NCBI RefSeq assembly: GCF_047250385.1 | Contig: NZ_JBLBVM010000040.1 | Span: 1-64,000, forward strand | DNA length: 64,000 nucleotides | Reading direction: 5' to 3' | Source of the DNA: Glaciecola sp047250385 | Lineage (GTDB): Bacteria > Pseudomonadota > Gammaproteobacteria > Enterobacterales > Alteromonadaceae | Part shown: one piece after another, positions 26,876 to 36,010 of the stretch | Layout: every line of letters begins with the position of its first letter | Position numbering within the stretch: position 1 is the first letter of the stretch | The notes under the pieces: model-generated | What the model was told of the DNA's origin: nothing | Seen by the model: only the letters and a program-made list of their open reading frames with translations | Databases searched by the model: none | Made by a program: the position numbers and the translations under genes

Positions 26876-27394
26876 TTATAGCATCCGCTTCAAGGTATCA
26901 TCCTTCACAATAAAGTGGTGAAATAAGCCTGCTAAGGCATGAAACCCAATTAAGAAATAACCCACTTTGCCAAAGGTTTCATGGATCTCTTCAACTTGAT
27001 GTGCGAGGTCTTCGTTTTGAATATCGAGTAATGGAAGGTTCATTCCAAGCACAGCTATATCTTTGCCTTCAGCACTGATTAATACATATCCTAATATCGG
27101 CATCGCGATCATGAGTACATATAGGGCAATAAACATTAACTTCGATACTACTTCCTGAAACTTACCGTACTTTTCTCGCTCAAAACTGGCTGTGCGTATT
27201 CTGGCAATCAAGCGCCACCAAACTAAAGCAAAAATAGAAAATCCAAACATATAATGGACAACCTTTATCAGTGCCCTCGCATCACTACCTCGTTCAAGTA
27301 CAACTCTAAGTTCAATGCTGGCATACGCTCCAATCAGCAATGCGAGCATAATCCAGTGTAGGTATATGGAAATAGGAGAGTAGCCTTTTTGCAT
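26876..27394 (-). CDS. Cytochrome b561-type membrane protein
   Basis: This 172-residue protein has four membrane segments and histidines placed as in bacterial diheme cytochrome b561 (CybB) proteins: LHWIM near the N-terminus, KVVHYMFG, EEIHETFG and IGFHALAGLFHHFI near the C-terminus. It should sit in the inner membrane and pass electrons from quinol; the partner, such as a periplasmic superoxide or c-type acceptor, is not encoded beside it. Confidence 0.88.
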   Translation of the reverse strand: MQKGYSPISIYLHWIMLALLIGAYASIELRVVLERGSDARALIKVVHYMFGFSIFALVWWRLIARIRTASFEREKYGKFQEVVSKLMFIALYVLMIAMPILGYVLISAEGKDIAVLGMNLPLLDIQNEDLAHQVEEIHETFGKVGYFLIGFHALAGLFHHFIVKDDTLKRML

Positions 27395-27619
27395 TGTGAT
27401 AATCCTTTTTAATGTTTTCTAACTGGTCATTAACAGACACCGTTATCCGACATTTCTTAATTTATGTCGATTTCACTATTTTATTACTGTAACTCAAAAT
27501 TCATAACGAAATTTTGATCTTGATCACTTGTTAATTTTCTAATGCGATTACAGTAATTGTCTTCAATCTTTTGTATCGCAAAATCAATGCAGTATGAATT
27601 GACAGCATACACAGTCGTA

Positions 27620-28450
27620 TTAACGGCTATGCTTCACAACAATTTGCTGCAGTTGTTCAATAAGGGCTGACCTTTGCTTGAAGGCAAATACAATTTCACG
27701 CATTAAACGCAGTCCTTCAATTGGTCTATACACAAGCTCTGTCTTATTGAGTATCTCAGGATGTGCGGGCACGAGTGCGCAACCTAAACCCGCCTGCACC
27801 AATCCTAGTGCGTAGTCGATAGTTTGTATTTTTGCTCGAATATCCACTGTGTAACCTGCCAATGCCAGGGTGTCATTTAATGTATTCCATGCAACGCAAG
27901 GAGTTCGTTGTATAAAGGGGAGCTTATCAAGGTCGCTCAATGTGATGCTTTCATTCAGTGATAGAACGTGGTTGTAAGGCAGAGCTAGTAAATAGTCTTC
28001 TTTCCAGATCGATAGGTATTGTTCGCTTTCATCGATATCTTCTTTCATGATAATGCGCGCGTCACATGCTTGCGAATGAGAAACTAAAGTCAGTTCCATG
28101 AGTTCTTGGGAGGACGTAAAGTCTTTTAATAGTGCACTCATGCGCTCTACACCCAGCCCTTTCGTCACGCCCAGTAAAAACGATTGTTTGCGACTATCTT
28201 CCGTAAACAGTTTTTCAATTGCGTCGGCCTGACCCAATAACTGCTGCGCCAAAGGGAAAAGGCGTTCGCCAGTATTAGTGGGTGTGACACCACGAGCATG
28301 TCTGTTGAACAGAGTTGTTTTTAAGTTTTCTTCGAGTTGAGCAATCGCGAATGAAATGGAGGGCTGCGCAACAAAACATGCCTTAGCTGCAGCACTGAAA
28401 CTACGTTCTTGATAAACAGATACAAAATACTTAAGGCTTCGTAAATCCAT
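27620..28450 (-). CDS. LysR family regulator, divergent from gcdH
   Basis: This 276-residue protein has the LysR winged helix-turn-helix at residues 1-60 (LRSLKYFVSVYQERSFSAAAKACFVAQPSISFAI) and a C-terminal co-inducer-binding domain. It is slightly shorter than the usual 300. It is divergent from the gcdH gene, the arrangement used by LysR regulators that control the adjacent catabolic operon (GcdR-type). Two overlapping dyads with the LysR T-N11-A pattern lie in the gap. The co-inducer is unknown. Confidence 0.88.
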   Translation of the reverse strand: MDLRSLKYFVSVYQERSFSAAAKACFVAQPSISFAIAQLEENLKTTLFNRHARGVTPTNTGERLFPLAQQLLGQADAIEKLFTEDSRKQSFLLGVTKGLGVERMSALLKDFTSSQELMELTLVSHSQACDARIIMKEDIDESEQYLSIWKEDYLLALPYNHVLSLNESITLSDLDKLPFIQRTPCVAWNTLNDTLALAGYTVDIRAKIQTIDYALGLVQAGLGCALVPAHPEILNKTELVYRPIEGLRLMREIVFAFKQRSALIEQLQQIVVKHSR

Positions 28451-28472
28451 AGATACTCATGTGATGTTGGAG

Positions 28473-28501
28473 TATAGTCAAAAGCTATAGTAAATAACTA
28501 T
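28473..28501. promoter_or_regulatory. Candidate LysR-type operator
   Basis: Two overlapping dyads are seen: TATAG-N7-CTATA (28473-28489) and ATAGT-N5-ACTAT (28487-28501). The second fits the T-N11-A pattern of LysR binding sites. They lie 22-50 bases upstream of the lysR start in the divergent gap. Binding is inferred. Confidence 0.5.
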
Positions 28502-28580
28502 GACTGATAAAGAAAATATATATTTTAACTTTGGCATAGTTTTATTTAGTATCGATTAATAAGCAATAGCTCATAAAATA

Positions 28581-28650
28581 CAGTTCGCGATAATACAGTC
28601 AGCGATAATACAGTCAGCGATAGAACAGTTCGCGATAGTACAGTTCGATA
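28581..28650. repeat. 15-bp tandem repeat in the lysR-gcdH gap
   Basis: Four full copies of a 15-bp unit follow one another: 28581-28595, 28596-28610, 28611-28625 and 28626-28640, with a partial fifth (28641-28650). The unit is CAGTTCGCGATAATA or a close variant (CAGTCAGCGATAGAA and others). It sits just before the gcdH start. It may be a regulatory site array or a slippage product. Confidence 0.85.
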
Positions 28651-28685
28651 ATTACGAGCTTGATTAAATATAAAGGTGCATTGGA

Positions 28686-29876
28686 ATGTCTACAGAAACA
28701 AATAATAAGCCCGTTTTTAATTGGGAAGATCCGTTAAATCTTGACTCTTTATTATCGGAAGAAGAGCGCATGATTAGAGATAGTGCTCGTCAGTATTGCC
28801 AAGAAAAGCTAATGCCAAGAGTGCTGATGGCAAACAGAACTGAAACATTTCACCCTGAAATTATGACAGAGTTAGGTGAACTTGGGCTATTGGGTGCAAC
28901 CATTCCTGAAAAGTACGGTTGTGCTGGTGTTAACTACGTCGTTTATGGCTTAGTTGCAAGAGAAGTCGAGCGAGTAGATAGTGGCTACCGAAGTGCCATG
29001 AGCGTGCAGTCCTCCTTAGTAATGCACCCAATTCATGCCTACGGCAGTGAAGAGCAGCGCATGAAATATTTACCAAAACTTGCAACGGGTGAATACATTG
29101 GTTGTTTCGGTTTAACTGAACCTGACTCAGGCTCTGATCCCGCAAGCATGATAACTCGTGCTGTTGCAGTTGATGGCGGCTATAAGCTTACGGGTGCCAA
29201 AATGTGGATCACTAACTCACCCATCGCTGATATTTTCATTGTTTGGGCTAAGCTTGATGGTGTGATTCGTGGTTTCATACTTGAGAAAGGTATGGAAGGC
29301 CTTAGTGCACCTAAAATTGAAGGTAAGTTTTCCTTACGCGCTTCAATTACAGGTGAAATTGTTATGGACAATGTGTTCGTGCCAAGCGAGAACATGCTAC
29401 CAAACGCAAAAGGCTTATCAGGACCATTCGGCTGCTTGAATAAAGCACGCTACGGTATCGGTTGGGGCTCATTAGGAGCAGCTGAATTTTGCTGGCATGC
29501 CGCTCGCCAATACACGCTTGAGAGAAACCAATTTGGTAAGCCATTAGCATCCACTCAGCTAATTCAGAAAAAATTAGCGGACATGCAAACAGAAATTACC
29601 ACTGGTTTGTTTGCATGCTTGCAGGCGGGTCGCCTTATGGATGCCGGCCAATTACCTCCTGAAGCGATTTCCCTAATCAAACGTAACTCTTGTGGTAAAG
29701 CACTCGATATCGCTCGCGTTGCCCGTGATATGCACGGCGGTAATGGTATCAGTGATGAGTATCATGTTATTCGTCATGTAATGAACTTAGAGGCTGTGAA
29801 TACCTATGAAGGAACGCACGATGTGCATGCGCTGATCTTGGGTAGAGCTCAAACCGGTATTCAAGCATTTTTCTAA
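28686..29876 (+). CDS. gcdH: Glutaryl-CoA dehydrogenase / acyl-CoA dehydrogenase
   Basis: This 396-residue flavoenzyme closely follows the glutaryl-CoA dehydrogenase subgroup, which turns glutaryl-CoA into crotonyl-CoA in lysine and tryptophan breakdown. The catalytic Glu is E375 in TYEGTHDVHAL, and R102 in DSGYRSAMSVQSSLVM matches the Arg that holds the glutaryl carboxylate in known enzymes (from memory). FAD-binding blocks CFGLTEPDSGSDP and WITNSPIADIF are present. It is the first gene of a run with a fused E1 dehydrogenase and an acyltransferase, under divergent control of a LysR regulator. Cytoplasmic. Confidence 0.92.
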   Translation: MSTETNNKPVFNWEDPLNLDSLLSEEERMIRDSARQYCQEKLMPRVLMANRTETFHPEIMTELGELGLLGATIPEKYGCAGVNYVVYGLVAREVERVDSGYRSAMSVQSSLVMHPIHAYGSEEQRMKYLPKLATGEYIGCFGLTEPDSGSDPASMITRAVAVDGGYKLTGAKMWITNSPIADIFIVWAKLDGVIRGFILEKGMEGLSAPKIEGKFSLRASITGEIVMDNVFVPSENMLPNAKGLSGPFGCLNKARYGIGWGSLGAAEFCWHAARQYTLERNQFGKPLASTQLIQKKLADMQTEITTGLFACLQAGRLMDAGQLPPEAISLIKRNSCGKALDIARVARDMHGGNGISDEYHVIRHVMNLEAVNTYEGTHDVHALILGRAQTGIQAFF

Positions 29877-29961
29877 AAAAGTGACTTGAGCACAGTTCAA
29901 TTTTTATCTGGGTGAGTTGATTAACCGCGAGCCCAGGTATGCCATCTACCCTGGAGTTAGC

Positions 29962-32262
29962 ATGTCTAATCGTAATCAATTGGTAAGAGATAATTTTATC
30001 AATTTTGTTCGAAGTGGAAACCTGCCTGAATCGTCAATTACTTTAACACCGAGTGAGGTTGGCCTGAGCAATAGCGACTTGGTCGATCTGTTTGAGACTC
30101 AGGTGATGAGCCGGCATTTGGATCTGCAATCCCGCATTATGCAAAAAAACGGGCAGAGTTTTTATACCATTGGTAGCTCCGGACACGAAGGCAACGCAGC
30201 TTACGCTAAAGTATTTCGTCCTAGCGATATGGCATTTTTACACTATCGAAGTGGTGCTTTCTATATTCAGCGCAGTAAGCAAGTGAATGGGCAAACGCCT
30301 CTTTACGATATGCTTTTGTCTTTTGCCGCTTCAAAAGATGATCCGACATCAGGCGGTCGTCACAAAGTCTTGGGTAGCAAAGCGCTTTCAATTCCGCCAC
30401 AAACAAGCACCATCGCTTCGCATTTGCCTAAAGCAATTGGCGCAGCATACAGCATTCCCTTGGCAAAACGCCTCGAGTTTGAAGGGAAGATTCCAGAAGA
30501 TGGGCTAATTGTGTGCAACTTTGGTGATGCCTCATCCAATCATTCAACCACTCAAGGCGCGCTCAATAGCACCGCATGGGTGGCATACCAATCCATTCGC
30601 GTTCCCATCGTGTTTGTTTGTGAAGATAACGGTATTGGTATTTCTACCGCGACTCCCGACGGCTGGATTGCGGCAAACTATAAAAATAGAGCAGGTCTGC
30701 ATTACATCTACTGCGATGGCTTAAATTTGCTAGATACCTATCACAAAGCAAAACAGGCAGAGCACCTCGCTCGCAAGCATGGCAAACCCGTATTCTTGCA
30801 TATGCGCACGGTAAGAATATTGGGTCATGCAGGCTCCGATGCTGAATTTGTATATCGCAAAGTCGCTGATATCGAAGCGACTGAGTTCCAAGATCCGCTT
30901 CTGCATAGTGCTAGAATTTTACTCGAAAATAATATTCTCAGTGCAGAGGAAATCATTCATATTTATGAAAGTACAGAACGTCGTATTGCACACATAGCTG
31001 AGCGCGCTGCAAGTAAAGCAAAGCTAGAAAGTGCAGAAGAAGTGAAACAAAGCATCATCCCGCCAGCTTCTTCAGTTAACGCAGTGACAAAGTTTCACAA
31101 GCCAAGAAGCGAGTCTGACAGGATGGCTTTGTTTGCGCATGAGAAGCACAACCTCAATAAAAAGCAGCACTTGGCGAAATTGCTCAATTGGGCTTTACTC
31201 GACCTGATGGCTGAAAACGAAAACATGGTGATGTGCGGTGAAGATATTGCTGCCAAAGGCGGGGTTTATAATGTCACCAGTAAATTGTCTGAGCGCTTCG
31301 GTAAAAAACGGGTTATTAATACTGTACTAGATGAGCAGTCGATTCTAGGTTTGGCTATAGGTATGGCACACAACGGCTTTTTACCCGTGCCTGAAATACA
31401 ATTTCTTGCTTACGTACATAATGCCGAAGATCAAATTAGAGGTGAGGCGGCAACATTACCGTTTTTCTCTAACGGTCAGTTTAGTAATCCAATGGTCATT
31501 CGGATTGCAGGTTTAGCTTATCAAAAAGGCTTCGGCGGGCATTTCCATAATGATAATTCGTTCGCCGTTTTTCGTGATATTCCAGGTTTGATATTGGCTT
31601 GTCCATCGAATGGTGCTGACGCTGTAGAAATGATGAGAACAAGTATCGCGCTGGCGAGAGAGCAACAGCGTTTGGTTGTATATTTAGAACCAATCGCTTT
31701 ATATATGACTAAAGACTTGCATGAAGAGGGTGATGGCTTATGGCTGTCTGAATATGTCGCACCTTCAGCGGATGGATCAGAGAATGCATTAGAGAGTAAT
31801 CTGTCGGTCAGTGTCTACGGAAAGGGTAAAAGTGTTTGTATTCTCTCATATGGAAATGGTTATTACTTATCGAGACAAGCGGAAAAGATACTAAGCGAAC
31901 AAGGTGTAGATTGTCGCGTCGTCGATTTATGTTGGCTGGCCCCTTTAGATGAAAAAGGCATTATTGAACAAGCTAAGCAATGCGAGAACGTATTGATTGT
32001 TGATGAATGCCGCCAAACCGGTTCAATCAGCGAAGCATTGTTTACTTTGCTTGCCGAATCTGACGCTCAACATGAGAAAGGTCGGGTCAGTCGCATCACT
32101 GCTCACGATAGCTTCATTCCTTTAGGCACCGCCGCTTATCATGTTCTCCCTTCTACCAATCAAATTGTTGAAGAAGCCTTGAGAATGTTTGGTGACAGTA
32201 AGAAGAGCAATAGTGCTAAATCTAAAAAAAAGGCCGCATCAGCTAAAGTAGGGAGCGCATAA
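29962..32262 (+). CDS. Fused alpha-beta 2-oxoacid dehydrogenase E1 component
   Basis: This 766-residue protein joins both halves of a thiamine-diphosphate dehydrogenase E1 in one chain. The alpha part carries the cofactor site as GDASSNHS (188-195) leading to EDNGIGIS (221-228); the beta part, from about residue 380, has MCGEDIAAKGGVYNVT and PVPEIQFLAYVHNAEDQI. Branched-chain or 2-oxoadipate E1 would feed glutaryl-CoA to GcdH, but no E2, E3 or lipoyl domain is present locally. A lysine/serine-rich tail ends the chain. The ATG at 29962 has GGAG five bases before it; a TTG at 29917 has no such site. The stop overlaps the next gene's ATG by one base. Confidence 0.88.
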   Translation: MSNRNQLVRDNFINFVRSGNLPESSITLTPSEVGLSNSDLVDLFETQVMSRHLDLQSRIMQKNGQSFYTIGSSGHEGNAAYAKVFRPSDMAFLHYRSGAFYIQRSKQVNGQTPLYDMLLSFAASKDDPTSGGRHKVLGSKALSIPPQTSTIASHLPKAIGAAYSIPLAKRLEFEGKIPEDGLIVCNFGDASSNHSTTQGALNSTAWVAYQSIRVPIVFVCEDNGIGISTATPDGWIAANYKNRAGLHYIYCDGLNLLDTYHKAKQAEHLARKHGKPVFLHMRTVRILGHAGSDAEFVYRKVADIEATEFQDPLLHSARILLENNILSAEEIIHIYESTERRIAHIAERAASKAKLESAEEVKQSIIPPASSVNAVTKFHKPRSESDRMALFAHEKHNLNKKQHLAKLLNWALLDLMAENENMVMCGEDIAAKGGVYNVTSKLSERFGKKRVINTVLDEQSILGLAIGMAHNGFLPVPEIQFLAYVHNAEDQIRGEAATLPFFSNGQFSNPMVIRIAGLAYQKGFGGHFHNDNSFAVFRDIPGLILACPSNGADAVEMMRTSIALAREQQRLVVYLEPIALYMTKDLHEEGDGLWLSEYVAPSADGSENALESNLSVSVYGKGKSVCILSYGNGYYLSRQAEKILSEQGVDCRVVDLCWLAPLDEKGIIEQAKQCENVLIVDECRQTGSISEALFTLLAESDAQHEKGRVSRITAHDSFIPLGTAAYHVLPSTNQIVEEALRMFGDSKKSNSAKSKKKAASAKVGSA

Positions 32263-33311
32263 TGTCGCAAACAAAACTCAAAAAGAGAGCTGTCGTCATT
32301 TGCCCAGGGCGTGGAACATACAACAAAGAAGAACTAGGTTACCTACAACGCTTACATGCTGACAAAGTGGATATCGTCAACGACATTGATGCTTACCGAA
32401 AAGGGCAAAAGCAAACGAGTATTCAAGAACTAGATTCCGCAAAGCAATACAATATGCGTGCGCATACTGCGGGTGAGAACGCTTCAGCGCTTATCTATGC
32501 GTGTGCCATATCAGACTTTCAGTCAATCAACCAAGATGAGTATGAGGTGGTTGCAGTCACTGGCAACTCCATGGGGTGGTACATCGCACTCGCGGCTGCC
32601 GGCGCTTTGAACCCGCTTGCGGCTATTGAACTGATCAATACAATGGGTTCAATGATGACTTCTGGGCTTATTGGCGGTCAAATGATATATCCAATTATTG
32701 ATGATAACTGGGTGCTCGATCAACAGGCTATTGATATATGTAGTCAAGCTCTAGAGGATGTGAATAACAGCGAAGACTGTGAAGTTTATGTGTCGATTAA
32801 ATTAGGCGGATACATTGTTTTTGGCGGCAATAAAAGTGGTTTAAAAGCATTAGAAGCAAGCTTGCCCAAAGTGCAAGACCGTTACCCTATGAATTTGTTT
32901 AATCATGCGGCTTTTCACACACCGCTACTTGAAGAAATATCCCAAAAAGCAAAATCGACTCTACCTCAAACTCTTTTCAATGCACCCAATGTGCCTTTAG
33001 TTGATGGCCTAGGAAAAATATGGCAACCCTATAGTTGTGATCCAAAGGCACTATATGAATATACGCTAGGCGCGCAAGTGGTCGATACCTATGACTTTAC
33101 CAAAGCAATCGAGGTTGCGATTAAAGAGTTTGCCCCAGATAAACTTATCATACTTGGACCTGGGGCTACCTTAGGGGGCGCTGTCGCACAAAGTTTAATT
33201 CAACAAAATTGGCTTGGGATGGAGAGTAAAAAAGATTTTGTTTCTCTACAAAAAACAGATCCCTTTATTCTGGCAATGGGACTAGAGGAACAACGTAAAG
33301 AGGTGATTTAG
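32262..33311 (+). CDS. FabD-like acyltransferase (ACP S-acyltransferase family)
   Basis: This 349-residue protein has the malonyl-CoA:ACP transacylase fold: nucleophile S103 in GNSMG and catalytic H219 in AAFHTPLL. Two features differ from FabD: the N-terminal GQG oxyanion motif reads PGRG (R17), and the FabD arginine that binds the malonyl carboxylate (RGKFMQ region) seems replaced in the NTMGSMMT segment. So it may transfer an acyl group without a free carboxylate. No ACP gene is nearby. It is translationally coupled to the fused E1 and ends before a terminator. Confidence 0.82.
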   Translation: MSQTKLKKRAVVICPGRGTYNKEELGYLQRLHADKVDIVNDIDAYRKGQKQTSIQELDSAKQYNMRAHTAGENASALIYACAISDFQSINQDEYEVVAVTGNSMGWYIALAAAGALNPLAAIELINTMGSMMTSGLIGGQMIYPIIDDNWVLDQQAIDICSQALEDVNNSEDCEVYVSIKLGGYIVFGGNKSGLKALEASLPKVQDRYPMNLFNHAAFHTPLLEEISQKAKSTLPQTLFNAPNVPLVDGLGKIWQPYSCDPKALYEYTLGAQVVDTYDFTKAIEVAIKEFAPDKLIILGPGATLGGAVAQSLIQQNWLGMESKKDFVSLQKTDPFILAMGLEEQRKEVI

Positions 33312-33350
33312 GGATTTGGCTTTCTTATTAATTTTTAATGCATAAAGTAT

Positions 33351-33382
33351 AGCCCAGCGGCGTTATTTGACTGGGCTTTTTA
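33351..33382 (+). terminator. Terminator after the FabD-like gene
   Basis: AGCCCAG (33351-33357) and CTGGGCT (33371-33377) form a 7-bp stem followed by a T-run. Confidence 0.88.
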
Positions 33383-33440
33383 ATACCCATCAATAGCGCT
33401 ACTTTCCTCATCACGCACATCATTTTAATAATTTTTAGCG

Positions 33441-33474
33441 CTGTAACATAACTGTCATATACCTTTCATATACT
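33441..33474 (+). promoter_or_regulatory. Pho box and promoter of pstSCAB-phoU
   Basis: Three PhoB half-sites occur every 11 bases: CTGTAAC (33441), CTGTCAT (33452) and CTTTCAT (33463). A TATACT box (33469-33474) overlaps the last, as expected where PhoB substitutes for a -35 element. This indicates induction by phosphate starvation. Confidence 0.85.
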
Positions 33475-33508
33475 AGCCCCGATTTAAAACTAATCCACGG
33501 AACTTATT

Positions 33509-34597
33509 ATGAAAAAGCAATTACTGATTACAGCCCTAGCTCTTACTTCAAGTTTAACCATTAACGTTGCACATGCAGCGCGTGACTATATTAATGTTGT
33601 TGGTTCATCTACAGTTTATCCATTTTCTACCGTTGTGGCGGAACGTTTTGGAAAGTCTACACAGTTTAAAACGCCAAAAGTTGAATCAACTGGTTCTGGC
33701 GGTGGATTGAAACTATTCTGTCAGGGTGTTGGTATTCAATTCCCCGATATCACGAACGCATCACGTAGAATTAAAGCCAGTGAAGTTCAGCTATGTGCTG
33801 ACAATGGCGTAACCGAGGTAGTGGAAGTTCTCATTGGTTATGACGGTGTGGTTTTAGGTAATTCTAGCAACGCGGATCAAATGGTACTTTCTACCAAGGA
33901 CTTATTCCTTGCACTAGCGAAAGAAGTGCCAAATCCAGATGGTTCGAAAACTCTGGTTGAAAACCCTTATCAAAACTGGAGCGATGTAAATTCAGCGTTG
34001 CCTAACAGAAAAATTGAAGTTTTAGGTCCACCACCAACTTCTGGTACTCGCGATGCTTTCGCTGAATTAGCCCTAGAAAGTGGTTGTAAAAAAATCGATT
34101 GGATAGCAGCAATGAGTAGTGACTCGAAAGCCGCAGCGAAAGCAGGTGATCAGAAGTTATCAAAAGACCTCAAAAATCAATATAAAGCAACTTGCCACAC
34201 AATTCGTGAAGACGGTGCTTATGTTGAAGCTGGTGAAAATGACAATCTAATTGTTCAAAAACTAAATGCTAATGAAAACGCCCTAGGCATCTTTGGCTTT
34301 AGCTTTCTTGACCAAAATTCAGATAAAATTCAAGGCACGAAAATAAACGGCTTTGAACCTACGTTTGAAACGATTGCAGATGGTTCTTACCCAATCTCTA
34401 GACCTTTGTATTTTTACGTGAAAAAAGCACATGTTGGCGTTATTCCTGGTATTCCAGAGTTCTTGGCTGAATTTACAAGTAATAAAGCATTCGGTGAAGA
34501 AGGTTACTTAACTGAAAAAGGCATGATCCCACTGGGTGAAGAAATGCGTGCAAAAGTTAAGACTGATGTGAAAACACTTAAGAATTTGTCCCTTTAA
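33509..34597 (+). CDS. pstS: Phosphate ABC transporter substrate-binding protein
   Basis: This 362-residue protein has a signal peptide cut after AHA (residue 23) and the PstS phosphate-binding pattern: VVGSSTVYPFSTVVAERF, ESTGSGGGLKLFCQGVG and PPPTSGTRDAF. It captures phosphate in the periplasm and delivers it to the PstCA channel. It is the first gene of the pst operon and lies 35 bases after the Pho box promoter. Confidence 0.97.
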   Translation: MKKQLLITALALTSSLTINVAHAARDYINVVGSSTVYPFSTVVAERFGKSTQFKTPKVESTGSGGGLKLFCQGVGIQFPDITNASRRIKASEVQLCADNGVTEVVEVLIGYDGVVLGNSSNADQMVLSTKDLFLALAKEVPNPDGSKTLVENPYQNWSDVNSALPNRKIEVLGPPPTSGTRDAFAELALESGCKKIDWIAAMSSDSKAAAKAGDQKLSKDLKNQYKATCHTIREDGAYVEAGENDNLIVQKLNANENALGIFGFSFLDQNSDKIQGTKINGFEPTFETIADGSYPISRPLYFYVKKAHVGVIPGIPEFLAEFTSNKAFGEEGYLTEKGMIPLGEEMRAKVKTDVKTLKNLSL

Positions 34598-34618
34598 AAT
34601 AAGCTGTTCTGAGGCACT

Positions 34619-36007
34619 ATGAATACGACCACTCTATTAATTGCCATCCTGTTGTTCATGGCATTTGCCTTCTTCCTAGGAAGAGGGCGCTCCATTGCCG
34701 TGAGTGCAACGAATGGAGGTATGCGCAATCTCAACTCTTTACCATCGTACTATGGCACATTGACCGCGCTATGGTGTGGTATTCCCAGTATTTTGATTGT
34801 GCTTATTTGGTTGCTGTTTGATGATTATTTTATTCGTCAAAGTGTTATTCAGATGCTGCCTCAAAATGTACAAAACCTATCTGATCTAGATCTTGGTCTA
34901 GTAATGAATACGATAGGTAACGTAGCCGAAAGTGGAAACTTAGGTCTATCCAGCGAGCCGCATATACTTGCGGCTGCTGAAAAAATGAATGAGCTGAAAG
35001 GCATTAGCCAAATGGCGATAAGCGTTATTTTTGGCTGTGTCGCGGCTATATTAATTGTGTTTTCATGGTTTCGCATCAACCCAAATTTACGCGCTCGTAG
35101 CAAAGTTGAAACAGCGTTCAAAATTGGCTTATTGCTGTGCGCAAGTATCGCTATTTTTACTACTGCCGGTATTGTGTTATCAGTACTATTTGAATCAATT
35201 AAGTTCTTCCAGTCTGTACCTATTAGTGAATTTCTATTTGGTTTAGAGTGGAGCCCACAGATGGCTATAAGGGCTGACCAAGTAGGTGGTTCAGGTGCCT
35301 TTGGTTCACTGCCTCTATTTGCGGGTACTATGCTCATTTCAGCGATTGCCATGATCTTGGCCGTTCCAGCGGGCTTGATGGCTGCCATCTATTTATCGGA
35401 ATATGCAGCACCTAAAGTACGAATGACGGTAAAGCCCTTGCTTGAAATATTAGCTGGAGTACCTACCGTTGTTTATGGTTTCTTTGCTGCTCTTACTGTA
35501 GCGCCTTTCATTCGTGAATCTGGCGGTATGTTTGGACTTGATGTCTCGTCTGAAAGCGCATTGGCTGCTGGCTTGGTAATGGGAGTAATGATCATTCCAT
35601 TCGTATCTTCTTTGTCAGATGACGTGATAAACGCTGTACCTCAGTCTTTGCGTGACGGTTCATTTGGCCTAGGCGCAACTAAGTCTGAAACAATTAAACA
35701 AGTCATTATACCTGCAGCCTTGCCTGGTATCGTCGGCGGTATTCTATTAGCCGTATCGCGCGCCATTGGTGAAACTATGATTGTAGTAATGGCTGCTGGT
35801 CTTGCCGCTAATTTAACTGCTAATCCTCTTGAGTCAGTAACAACGGTAACTGTGCAAATCGTTACTCTGCTGGTGGGTGATCAAGAGTTTAACAGCCCTA
35901 AAACACTCTCTGCATTTGCATTGGGATTACTATTGTTCTTGATAACACTCGCACTTAATTACGTTGCCTTGCATGTAGTTAAAAAATACCGCGAACAGTA
36001 CGAGTAA
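34619..36007 (+). CDS. pstC: Phosphate ABC transporter permease PstC (long form)
   Basis: This 462-residue inner-membrane permease carries the ABC-permease coupling segment (SLRDGSFGLGATKSETIKQVIIPAALPGIVGGI). It is about 140 residues longer than the E. coli PstC; the extra part is an N-terminal membrane and loop region (residues 1-160). It pairs with PstA to form the channel. Confidence 0.95.
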   Translation: MNTTTLLIAILLFMAFAFFLGRGRSIAVSATNGGMRNLNSLPSYYGTLTALWCGIPSILIVLIWLLFDDYFIRQSVIQMLPQNVQNLSDLDLGLVMNTIGNVAESGNLGLSSEPHILAAAEKMNELKGISQMAISVIFGCVAAILIVFSWFRINPNLRARSKVETAFKIGLLLCASIAIFTTAGIVLSVLFESIKFFQSVPISEFLFGLEWSPQMAIRADQVGGSGAFGSLPLFAGTMLISAIAMILAVPAGLMAAIYLSEYAAPKVRMTVKPLLEILAGVPTVVYGFFAALTVAPFIRESGGMFGLDVSSESALAAGLVMGVMIIPFVSSLSDDVINAVPQSLRDGSFGLGATKSETIKQVIIPAALPGIVGGILLAVSRAIGETMIVVMAAGLAANLTANPLESVTTVTVQIVTLLVGDQEFNSPKTLSAFALGLLLFLITLALNYVALHVVKKYREQYE

Positions 36008-36010
36008 CTA

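Noticed and set aside
28581..28650. CRISPR-like array
   Set aside because: The repeats are directly adjacent with no spacers and no cas genes are present.
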